Positions 25,201 through 37,200 of a stretch of 64,000 nt of DNA are shown here, one piece after another. Every line of letters begins with the position of its first letter. The first letter of the stretch is position 1. The translations under genes were made by a program, and so were the position numbers. Source of the DNA: Pterois miles (lineage: Eukaryota > Chordata > Actinopteri > Perciformes > Scorpaenidae); contig CAMQGK010000130.1 of the NCBI GenBank assembly GCA_947000775.1, positions 4,160,001 to 4,224,000 on the forward strand. Direction: 5' to 3'. The notes below the pieces were generated by a model. The model did not search any database, had not been told where the DNA came from, and saw only the letters and a program-made list of their open reading frames with translations.

Positions 25201-28200
25201 AGGGGTTTTAAGGGGGCAGTTATCAAGATGCAGGCGTTTATGTTTATTTCAACATTAAAGGTCACTGATAACATTTTTATGTTGTCGAATCATTTTCTAA
25301 ACAACACATTTACAGAGCTTTTAGAAAGGTGTTGAATAAAAGAAAGGCTTATGATTATATAAGAAAATTTGGCGGGTCCAAAATAAATGTTTTAAGATAT
25401 GACGATCTAACAATAATGACGTTGGTATCTCGTGGTGTCTGTATGTCTGAATGTAACGGGGACCGGAGAGTGGATCTACTGGATGAATGTTATTAACAGC
25501 ACCTTTATGTCGCGTTAGCTAAAAGTGACATCCGTAGATAAACAACAGCGTAGGGAAAGAAGAGTGGATATATAGGGGGGAGGTATAGTAATGGTGGCAA
25601 AAAGCAGGATTTGATAAGCGATAAAACTTTGGTAGCGTTATCAGGGCTGAGAGGTGATTTAATTCAGTTGCTGAATATTGAAAAACTGACAGCACCTTCC
25701 TCAAGTGTTAATTGGTGAGACTTCACATCATTAATCTCATAACCTGAATATAATTCCATTATGAGTTTTACCTTCATGCGAGAAATAGATTTGGTAAAGT
25801 GGGTCCCACTTTCTATTTCAAATAGGAGGATATATCATTTTTAAATGAAACCTCTCAAGTGTGGAGGAAGAAATCGGAGGACAGCGCGATTTAAAAGGAG
25901 GAGGGGGGTAAATGGAGTAAGCAGTCAGCTCGTTATCAGTCGGCTCCAAAATGGCCCTTTAATTAAAAGCAGGAGGTAATGAACACGCTTGGGAGTGCGA
26001 TAGGCAACTAATGCCCCTTGCTGTGAGCTGATGGGCTCCCCGTCTGCCCTTTAAAGCTACGCTGAATGGTACACTGCTGTATGCGCTCTGACTCAGTGCT
26101 GGAAGCCTTAAAGCGCAGCAGCACGCCAGCTACCACTCGATTAAAACACTAATACACGTTGGGATTTAGAGCCTTACAATGTGGCTTTGAAATTCAAACT
26201 GTTGTTCATGGATACACGTTAGACCAGGTTTTATGTTTGGGCTGTTTTATTGCTCTGAACGTTTTCTAATCTGACTTTCCAAACACTTCCTTGTTTCAGT
26301 GGCTGCATACACACATCTATGAAGGTCCGGTACCAGCACGGGACAACAAAGCCACTTAGTTAAGATAAGGCAACAAAACCACTTAGATTTATGTAACAAA
26401 GCCACTTAGTTAGATTGAGGAAACAAAACCATTTAGTTAGGTTAATATAACAAAAGAACTTAAGTTAAAGCAATAAGGCCACTTATTCAGGTTCAGGCAA
26501 CAAAACCACTTACTTAGGTTTAACCAACAAAACCACTTAGGTTAAGGAAAGAAAGTCACTTAGTTAGGTTAAGACAACAAAACCACTTTGTCAGGTTAAG
26601 GCAATGAAACCACTTTGTTAGTTTAACACAACAAAACCACTTAGGTTAAGGCAATAAGACCACTTCGGTTTATGCAACAAAATGTTAAGGCAACCAAACC
26701 ACTTAGATTAGGGTTTAGGAAAATCATCATGGTCCCTTAAAATAAGTATGTAATCTAAGCACAATATTACGGAAACAACGTAATATAACTATGGAAAACG
26801 CGTCTCAAACGTCACTAACGCCACTTAGAAAACAAACTACTGGTCTCGACAACGCTCTCCTGGTTGAAAGTCCTGTGCTTGTTGGACCCATCCACCTCCC
26901 CTCCCGCCTGCCATACGTAGTTCTCACTGCACGCTTTTGCCTACAAGGTTAATTTTCAAGTTTACACTAACAAGAAAAAGTGGGCATACAAGTGAGTGAA
27001 CAAACACTCATCCAAGCCTTGAAACGCAATGTTTAAGTGCCCTTGATCCGGACACTTAACTCCCATCTGCTCCAGCAGCACTCAGCAGTGGCATGTGGTA
27101 AAGCCAATGATGCAACAGGCTTATTATTCAACCTACACTATTTCATCACACAGTCACCTGCTGCGAGAACGCATTTGCACTACAGGCATGTTACATGAAG
27201 ACGATTCTCTCATGTGGCCTCTATTATCATTCCAGCGAGCTGCTCTGTTAGACATCTGAAGTGTCAGCTGGATCTGGGCGACCCACCCTGAAACATACAT
27301 GGTGTCGGCGGAAAGCTCATCAAGACGCGGGCAATAATCCAACCATCCATGGCACGCCAAACAATGTGCAAATCTCCCCAAGTCTAAGTCATTTTTGTCT
27401 AGGATACAGTAATCCCTTGGTCTCTGTGCCGCAGTGTGAGCATGTATTTGAATATATTAAAAACTTCACGGGGAGGGCGATAAGCTGAATCTGAGCTCCT
27501 GAAAACCAGACTGTTATTAAGTTTCCTGTGAAAGTTTTACCCAAGGTTGTTCAAAGAGTTTCACTGCAGAGCTCTCAGAGGTCTGGAAATGGGTTATTCT
27601 TGGCGTCCCTTTCATCTTCACAGGGAATACACGTGTCTACATCTATGTGTACATTAGTGTCACAGTGTTTGAAAAGGTGTGCATGTGTTTGTGGGTTTTT
27701 CTGTGTATCTATGCGTCAGTCTTTCTGCTCTCTCCTCTGCAGCATGGCAGCATGGCAACATCAACACTTTTGATTTCCAACGTGGTCCGACAACACACTG
27801 GAGGGACCACTATATAATATTTTGCATTTAATTTATTTTCGAGTGAGAACAAATGTACGCTATTATGTGGCTATTTAAGACATATGTCCAGTCCTTGATC
27901 TATATAGCCATAATAAATGAATATTTACTCCCATCATGGCAATGGTTCGTTCCATTGCTACATCAGTGCCCAACAGTAGAGCTACACTTCTGCCATTTTG
28001 GACTGAGAGTGAATATGAGATGCCAGTGAAACCGTAAAAAAGTTAAACTACATTATTTCAGTTCTAATGTCATATTTTACCAAAATGGCCTCTGTTGAAC
28101 AATAAAATATTATAAATAAAATAGGCGTTCTCTTTGCCCTGGTTCAGTGTGTAAAGGAACATTATCAATGTCCCGTGAATGTGTGTGCGATTGCTTAAAA

Positions 28201-31200
28201 GATGACGGTACCTTCCAGAAGTTGTCGACCTTGCCGTAGACGAGTGATTGGTTCTGCCTCTTGATGTCATCGATGTGCTTGATGTCGCTGGCGTTGAGGT
28301 GCTGCTCCACTACGAAGCCCAGGAAACTGTTGTCTGGGGTGTGAGCTGCAGCAAAACGGATAAATAAAAATACATAAATACCTACAAGCGCACATATGAA
28401 TATGAGTGCTTACCTTTAAGGGACTCACTGAATCTCACAATGCCTTTAACTTAGGTTTAGGCAAGAAAACCACTTAGTCAGGTTTAAGCAACAAAACCAC
28501 TTAGTCAGGTTTAAGCAACAAAACCACTTAGTTAGGTTTAAGCAACAAAACTAAATGTACATCTCACACACGTGTCTGCGTATATTCATTTCAATCCCAG
28601 CATTCAGCCCTGATCGAGGGTGATGGGAACGGTTGCACCACAACAAGCACTCAGGGTTTTTTGTTCCCTCCGTTTCTTATTGCCTGGTGATGACTAGTTA
28701 CTATGGGAACAACAAGATGAGCAGGTCAAGTGTGCAGACCGAAAAGCTGGCAGCTCTTTACCTCGCCGCCATCTGCCTTGTAAAGCAAATGTGAGGACGA
28801 GGGTTTCGGAGTGTGGGCGAAAAGGATTCAGTCAATAATGAATATGCTGAATAATGTCATTTAGGTAACGCATCGCCCCGTGAAGTGAGTGAAACGGGCT
28901 GCGAGGTGTTTTGGTGCACAGCTGTGGTTTGTGTCAGAGCGTCAGGGGAGCTGCTCTGGTCAGAGCTCGTATTGTTTTATTTTTTACTGTAACTGCAGAG
29001 GCAAATTAAGGTCAGTCAGTCAGAGATGGCTTCAGAGTAAAAGAACATTTCAGCAAAGAATCTCTGCAAACTGGTATTCAGCAGCATTTAAACCCTCTGG
29101 AGCAATCACACCTTATGTAATAAAAAGGGATGAATCATGATGTTTAACACTAACAACTGCTGCGTCACCATTTAACTGCTGCAGACGTACTGTAAGAACC
29201 CCATTGTTGGTTTGTTTTTATCAGGGTGTTGGCTGGGATGTGACATTTTTGTCCCAGCTCGACAAAAAGCCAATGTTGACTCACTCCATCTCTCCAGGCA
29301 GTTCATATATTGGCTAAATATCTTTGGGCAAACATGGGGGAAAAAAATGAAACACAGACCAGCACCAGACAAAACGAATGTGCAGCGTCGTTTTCCCCCT
29401 TATGATTTAAACACAAGTCTTTTATATTACCTTGTGTTTATCGTAATAACACTAAAGTATAATTCACCAAACTAGTGGAAAGTTTGTTGCATGCTTATTA
29501 CAGGATGCTTCATGCTTTACACATTAAAGTTACACACTTTCCTCTCAGCGTCCTGACTAGACATGTTAGTAAGATGCTGATATGGTGTCTGGGCAAAGAG
29601 CCAGAGTGTCACACTATCTCTTCTTCACACTGAGTGTAATTACATGTCTCACGGACATTTTGTCCAATCTACTGTGTTCAAATCTCCTTCCTGTTCTGCA
29701 CTACAGTGCGCAGAGGAGCCTTTTACCCGCACTGTGTTCTGTGCGTTGGAGAGCACAGGATGTTATGAAGATCACCAGATCTGCGTGAGGTGTCAAGTGT
29801 GGAGGCGTAATGGGTGTTAAAGGGATAGTTCAGGTGTTTTGAAGTGGTGTTAAATGAGGTACTTCTCCTTAAGGCTTGGGCCAGACCAGCCGCGTGAACA
29901 GCGCATGGCGGCTGCGCTACCTCAAGGCTGCGTGATTCATGCGCCAGCATGTCAGCTGCATTTCTGCAGTGTTTCTGCTGTATAGCTGTCTGATGGAAAG
30001 ATAAACCATGAAAGCAGGTATCGTTCTTACTCTCCTCAACGAGCACCGGGTGCTGCCGTGGACCCCTCCACAGACCCAAAGCACTCACAGATGGCCCGGT
30101 CCTCGTCAGCAGTCCCTCCTACCCACAGTAACAGCAGGAGATGTTCATCCCTCCACGTCCAGACTGAATCAGTCACACATGCACAAAGCCGCCGCTGGCT
30201 GATGTAAATGTAAAACTTTGGGAATCAAAGGAGGAGGGTTGGAGTAGTGGCATTAATAAAAACGTGAGTCGACAGAAGAAAGTTCATTTGTAGTTCTAAA
30301 CATATTTAGGGGTCAGAGGCAATTTTGTAATATGATCGAAAGTAGATATATTTATATAGTCTTACAATTACAGCCGGCCCTTTGAGGGCAGCCATAATGC
30401 TGATGTGGCCCGGGATGAAATTGAGTTTGACACCCCTTCCTTAAATAGTATAAAAGCAAAAGTGTTACTGAACAAATACACACCAGATCAAAACCTCACT
30501 AATAAGGAAGATGTATTTCTGATGGCAGAAATGGTCCTAGGCACTGGGAGGAGGCAGCGTTAACACTCGTGTACCAAACTAACTGTGTAAACAGGACAGG
30601 CTGTTAATTAGTGTTAGGCCCTCTCAGTGCATTTGGCAACAGATGCCTCTTCTCCCACTAGAGCCGCCAATCAAAATGTCACTCAACTTGCCACGGCTTC
30701 ATTCGCCATTACCTAACAAACAGCCCGGGAGGACAGCGCTGCCGAAGTAGCAGCTGCTTGACAAACTTGTGAATGGGGAGGAAACAAAGTTAGCCTTGTG
30801 AGGAAGCCGGGGTTCACTCTGTTTCACCGAGAGTCAATATTGGTACAACCTGGCTGAGCTGAGTGCAGGAACAGGGTGAAGAAACGTCGGTAGCACTTTT
30901 AAGGGCAGGATATCTTCTCTGACAGGGGGAGAGGGACTGTTCAGGGGCTTCGTTCATGCCCTTTAGAAAGGAGCAGGAGAGCCTCACTGAATCAGCCGTG
31001 GAGGCAGACTACACTGCACAAGAAAACAAGGTAAAAGGCAAAAGTAATCCCAAGTCACAGACTAAGGATTATGTGATTAATTTTGGTGGAACACTTGAGA
31101 CTCTTTAAATAAGAAACTAACTTCTATACTGCTGGCCACACAGAAAAAAGACTTCAAACTGCAAAGATGCATCATCAGCACTAAAATCTCCAGCACTTTG

Positions 31201-34200
31201 GAAACTACATCAAAGACTTTGTGTTTCTAAAACTTGTGAATGGGCCTGAAGGGCGAAAACAAACTACACTGAAACTCTTTCACAGTAGCTCAGTCCGTAA
31301 GGACTTGGGTTAGGACGCGGAGGACGCCGGTTCAAGACCCCCATGGACCAAGACCAACTGGTTGCTGGAGAGATGCCAGTTTACCTCTTGGGCACTGCCG
31401 AGGTGCCCCTGAGCAAGGCACCGAACCCCTATTTTCAGTAGCTTCAGCTCTTTTATTCATCAAGTGGTGTGGAGAGTGTCCACACAAGCTACATTTGGCC
31501 AAGTGTGTTTGAAGCTTAAATGCAAAGTTTGAAATAAAACTGCTAAGGATCAGACAGGAATTGACGCCACCGCCATATGGGGACGGCAGTAGCTCAGTCT
31601 GTAGGGAGTTGGCTTGGGAACCGGAGGGTCACCGGTTCAAGTCCCGACATGGACTAAGAACTGAGTGTGAACTGGTAGCTGGAGAGGTGCCAGTTTACCT
31701 CTTGGGCACTGCCGAGGTGCCCCTGAGCAAGGCACCAAACCCCCAACTGCTCGGGGCGCTTTTCAGGAGCAGCCCCATCACTCTGACATCTCTCCATTAA
31801 TGCATGTTTGTGCATGTGTGTGTTCGGGTCTGCATGTACCTTGTATAAGTTAACAACAGAGTGTAAAAATTGAATTTCCCCTTGTGGGACTAATAAAGGA
31901 CTATCTTCTTCTTCTTCTTCTTCTAAACAGACGTGTATGTGTATCCAACAAAAGCACATACATATGAACAATCCTTGGACTGATGCCGATGGTGTCTCCA
32001 CTGCAGGGAAACATTAATAATGAAGCTGGTTCAACTGTTGCTGCCCAACTCTGTTACTACATAACAAACTAATGCTGCTCACTGCACTGCCCACGCTTCG
32101 TGAATTCATTTGAAAGAAAACCTACAGACAGAAAGTGATCATGGTAGTGCACTGCAATCAATCAAAGCCAGCGTCTGAAAAGGTTTCAAACTATACAGGG
32201 TAGAGACATAGTGATGGGTGCTCATTTACAGCAAAATATAAGATCACTGGACAGACGCAGGTAAGTGTTCAAGGGTCCGATGTCTTATCTGGCATGACAA
32301 CTTCCTCCTTTCTGTCTGGTAATTCCAGCGATTTTCTTCTTTTTTGAGGTGCTGTAAAATTTGTGGTTTGGACAGTAACACAGTCACAGACAACAGCCTA
32401 TTGATCCCACACAGAGGGGAAAATAAAGATAACCTTTAGTGAGTGGGTGTGCCAGTGACATTATCAATCAAAGCTTTACAGCCACTATCAGTCCGGTGCA
32501 TCTCAGGTTCAATTACATAGCTGGCAGTGCCTTTAAGATAAATGCTATCTGCTGCTGCGTTCGACCTCTGACCGGTATTAATCATCATTTCCGTAAGGGA
32601 TTAAGCATTCAGCTGCACACAGGAAAACTGTGGCAAGGATTTACAGGAAACCTGGTTGACAAAGCGGATTTCTTAGCCATGTATATACAGTATCTGTGTG
32701 ACTGCAGAGGGAGTAAAGGACAGATCATAATTAATTCTGGTTTCCAACATGATTTGATAAAAAGTCAGGTCCCGTACCGAACCGAAGTCCTTTGCAAAAA
32801 AAAACCAAAACAAAAAAAAACATGGTTTTCAGCAGATGAAGTATATAGCAAATAAATTGAATCTGTGCATGTCACTGTGACCTACAGGAAAGGTTAACTT
32901 TATTATATTAGTGCTCAGATCCCCTGATTATAAATGACTTGTGCTAGGAAACAGAGCCAGCTTAACTAAGACACGCAGCCCAATCAAACACAAACTGTAC
33001 ACCGCACACAACACTCCCCGCTACCCAGAGACTGAAATAGATTAATGAGGACAATTTGGCCTTGTCTTGTCTTATTGGCCATGAGCCACATACTCCCAGC
33101 CAGGGATTTATAGAGCGCTGCCTAATCGTAACAAATGGGCCAATCCAAATCTAGGATAGATTACCTACGAGCACCTGATTTGTCCATTGTTATATCTACA
33201 TTCAGAAGGTGAGTTATATTGCAGACCTACACTGTATTTGCAAATAGCATTAAAATCCTTTCTTACTTTCCTTCTTTGACCATGCTTGCAGGACCAGACT
33301 GGTGAGGTAAACACTCTTTTAGGCAATTACATTTACTAACTAATTAACTTCTGCAGATCCTGACACCATCACTGAAATCCTCAATCCTCAAGCAATAAAC
33401 TCCATCCATCCAATTCCATCTGCGTATCGGGTCGCGGGTGGCTAACAGGCTAAACAGGGTATTCCAGACGTCCCTCTACCCTAGCAGGGTTGTCCAGCTC
33501 TTCCTGGGGGACCCTGGGGTGTTTTTAAAGGGGTCCCATGACCTCTGACAACAGACAAAATCTATGGATACCCACAAGTCTCCCCTTTACAGACATGCCC
33601 ACTTTATGATAATCACATGCAGTTTGGGGCAAAAAAATGCCGTTTTCTGAATGCAGTATAAATATTTTCACAGATTCTAAAAATGGGGCATTTAAATATT
33701 TCAGCATGCTGGGGGTCTCTAAACAGTCTTGGAAATGTGTAAAATGGGTATGACTGGAAATGAGCCCAACTGAGGTCCAGTTTCCTCCGAGGGAAAAAGT
33801 GTGGGCACCCAAGAAACCCAAGTGACATAAGCATCTGCTTAGAAATACACATCACAAGCTCAATGCACAAATATCATTTGTGCACGGTCTGACAACAATA
33901 ACAAATAAAGCCAGGGGGAGTTAATGTAATGTTTGAGCTGCGTGGTACACATGCTACTCTTGAAGGTAAGGTGTTGAGCACAAAGCAGAGAGGGAGACAA
34001 AAAGCCTCTCGTGTCTGGAAGTGATGCCATTCTGTGGTTTTAACACTCGGCCAAACCGCTGTGCACTTGTTTCACCGGCGATATCATCTAACCTGTCGAC
34101 TCTTAACTGGATTTTGTGCAAAGGCCCCAGTGTGTTATGAGAAAGACATACCCTACTCAGCAGACAAAGGGCCTATTCAGGTGCTGTGGCGTTCTGGATA

Positions 34201-37200
34201 GCTCCAGCCTTCACCTCGCTAACGGGACTGTGGGGGTAACATTTCACTTTCTCTTAGCCACGGGGAAAAGGTCACTACCCCAAGGGAAGGGGCTGGCTCC
34301 TCTCCTGCACCGCCACCACCGCCACCCCTCGTCCACCTCAGCAAATGTGGTTGACTCCAGTTACATAGTGATCACTCACACACACGGTGCAATAAAACCC
34401 TCTACGTCCTACATCCATAATCACAGTAAAATGGAGTGTCTGACCTCTTTCCTTTAATCTGCTTCATGATATTCCATTAGCAACACGCTGGATTTTATTT
34501 ATGCCTCTTTTCCAAACAAAAACATCTCACTCATGGGTGAAAATGGAAACAGCCAACGTTGTAATGATTGCGGAAATTTATACTGCAAGTAGCCGTGTTT
34601 GGTAACTGGGCCTGTGAGAGTCGTGCGGAGAAGGCGGCCGGCGTCCTGCACAACAGACTCCAGGATTTTTGGACGTATTTTTGCATTCTTAACATGTTGA
34701 CTCAAATGAATCTGTGCTGGTTTTCATTACATAAAGTGTGGTAAACACATTTTAAATCCTGCACTCACGCCATGTCTGTTGTAAGTCAACAAGTTTCTAG
34801 TCCTTTCGTGATGGCGGACAAACGGTAAGGGAGTGCGTTGGCGTCCTGCGACTTACGGAACATGGTGTTGAACTGCTGCGGGTTGAGGTTCCACTTCCCC
34901 CATGGCGTCTTGTGACCCTTGGACTGGGCGTAGTGGGCGTGGTTGAACTCCGGCTCCGTCCCGAACGAGTCCAGCACCCGCAGCATGCACCTGTGACAAA
35001 GACAAGCGTTAATGGTTTCTCCACCCCACAAACAGACACGTGTATGACACTAACATCGTACTGTACATTTCAGTTTGCTTTGAATCCTGTGAAATCAGTG
35101 AAACCAACAAACACTATTATAAATCATCTCTGTACAAACAGACTTGTTATAATGTGCCTGAAGAAAAAGGGTTTACACCTTGTGCACACAGTTACAGTGT
35201 AGCTGGAGTGATCCAGTTACCTTCACAGTAGTCCAAGAAAGAAGCCCAAGGTTACTTCAGTTTATACCCATTTAAACCTTTTTTAAATGCTACCCTGTGA
35301 AGAAATAGATATAGCCTCTTTCCCTTTCCCATTTCTGTTTTTTTTTTTTTTAGTTTCTCATTCAAGGGCATGCATTTAGTGCTGCAGAGAAGATGGTTTA
35401 TTTGGTGGCTCATCACTATATCTGGAAAATGATGCTATTTTGGTATTTATGAAAAAAGGCTTTATCAGTTCTGTGGGTAGTATGAAATAGAAATGAAATA
35501 CATTACATAGTTTTTAGGGCTGTCAAACTTAACGCAATAATAACGCCTTAACGCAAATTCATTTTAATGGCACAAATTTATTTAACGCATTAACACAACT
35601 TGCAATTTTTTAATTATCCTCAACAACCCAAAGGGCTGCCGTTGGACCTGGTTTCTGTTCTTCGATATTTCTGATTTCTGAGAGATTAAAGCTGGAGTGA
35701 AGATATCATGGTATCACTAGAAACTAGAAAACCTAATGAATCCATCGGTACCAACCAGGTTGAATAACGCTACAAACTTAAGCTACATTTTGGCGAGGAA
35801 AACCTGTCATGTACATTTTCAAAGGGGTCCCTTAATCTCTGACCTCCAGATATGTGAATGTAAATGGGATCTCTGGGTCCCCACCAGTCTCCCCTTTACA
35901 GACCTGCCCACTTTGGGGCAAGTCATAGTCAAGTCTTTATTTATATGTGGTATTATTATGTGTCGAGTACAGCCATCCCATGTGGGATGGAGCATTTCAA
36001 TGGTATGAAACAAACAACAAAAATCATTCATATTTAGCATATTATTGATTGATTAATGTTGAAGGCATACATTTTGTGTCATGACTAGCTAAACCGTACC
36101 AGTGTCTCATAATGTCTTTCTTAACGTGTGCAGTGACACAAAAGACATGATGCATTAAAAACAGCTCTGTGGGGGATCATGAAACCACACGACGCCTCCT
36201 CCGCTCTCACACAGTGACACCGATAGTGAAAGAATCTCGTCCTGTGGAGGTGTGAGATTGTGAATGAGCACCATGGCCGACAGAAAGGTCACAGCTCTGG
36301 ATTAATTAGACCTCAACCAGGAGAGGGAAGCGCTCGCTCGTGACCTTAAAATCCACGCTGTGCATTCACTAAGTCGCTCAGTGTTACTCACTTCTCTTTA
36401 GATGCTGGCTGCATTACGTCCCGTCCTTCACTATTACATTTTCTGATTAGAAGGGGAAATGAAAGACGGGACAGCTAATATCCATCTGTTGACTTGGGCT
36501 AGGACTGGCCCGTGACTCAGTGTGATCACTTATCGCCTTTCAATGGAATCGTACCACATCACCACACGATGATAACATACTTACTTAAATTTCTCAGTAA
36601 ATCTGATGTTAAATATTTTGATGAATAGCATTTGAAGATTGCAATTTTGTTTTTCCCTCACACTTTACATGGCCACTCAGTTCAATGTGATTAACAAATA
36701 TATGGATATATGGATTTTTTTCTTATAATTTCCACTAAAATTCTTAATTTAATGGGGAAATACTTTTCATTTGTCAAGTAGTAGCACATAAAAATAGGCT
36801 ATTTATTGGATTGGATGGTAGGTGATTATTTTTCCTGGGGGGCCACATGAGAAACCCGGGGGCCAGACAAATACTGCCGGAAGTAACCTCTATTTTATCA
36901 CTACAGGAAACATACTGTTATTCTTATTTTTCAGCATTTATTATACTGAAAATATCTCCAAACAGCATATTGCATGCATCTTTATTTCTTTACCGTTTTT
37001 TAACTTTGTAAGTATAATTGTGTGGTTTGTCTGAGACCTCCGGGGCTGGGCAGAACCATAACGAGGACCCAGGTCTTCTACAGTGTGATATATCGTTATC
37101 GACATATGAAATGACCTATATCGGGATAAAAATTTTTGGCCATATCGCCAAGCCCTAAATTGATCACAATTGATTAAAGTTATCTCCCCATCTCATGCTA

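Larger units (their letters stand above)
14145..28211 (-). other. mgat5 intron between residues 460/461 (14 kb)
   Basis: This is the largest intron. It holds two GT arrays (15994-16243), the 22-bp minisatellite element (18604-19200), a MITE tail (20990-21200), a repeat with an ERE-like site (24180-24480) and a 27-bp minisatellite (26344-26719). Low-repeat stretches at 19206-19430 and 25640-26110 look like candidate conserved elements. The parts 14150-15980, 16250-18590, 19430-20980, 21210-24170 and 26720-28210 show no gene. Confidence 0.85.
28346..34856 (-). other. mgat5 intron between residues 415/416
   Basis: This 6.5-kb intron holds a short 27-bp minisatellite (28448-28552), mobile fragments at 29815-30010 and 30314-30440, two family-A SINEs (31281-31430, 31579-31924) and a MITE piece (33530-33660). 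The stretches 30590-30800, 32440-32700 and 33030-33200 are low-repeat. No gene is seen in 28560-29810 or 33860-34850. Confidence 0.85.

Noticed and set aside
26344..26719. CRISPR-like direct repeats
   Set aside because: The units abut without unique spacers and the DNA is vertebrate; this is a minisatellite.
31579..31660. tRNA gene
   Set aside because: The A and B boxes belong to the head of a SINE that continues into the family body and CTT tail, and the same head recurs in the other copies.
32439..32855. 138-codon frame
   Set aside because: No recognisable protein family or splice context; kept only as a possible non-coding element.
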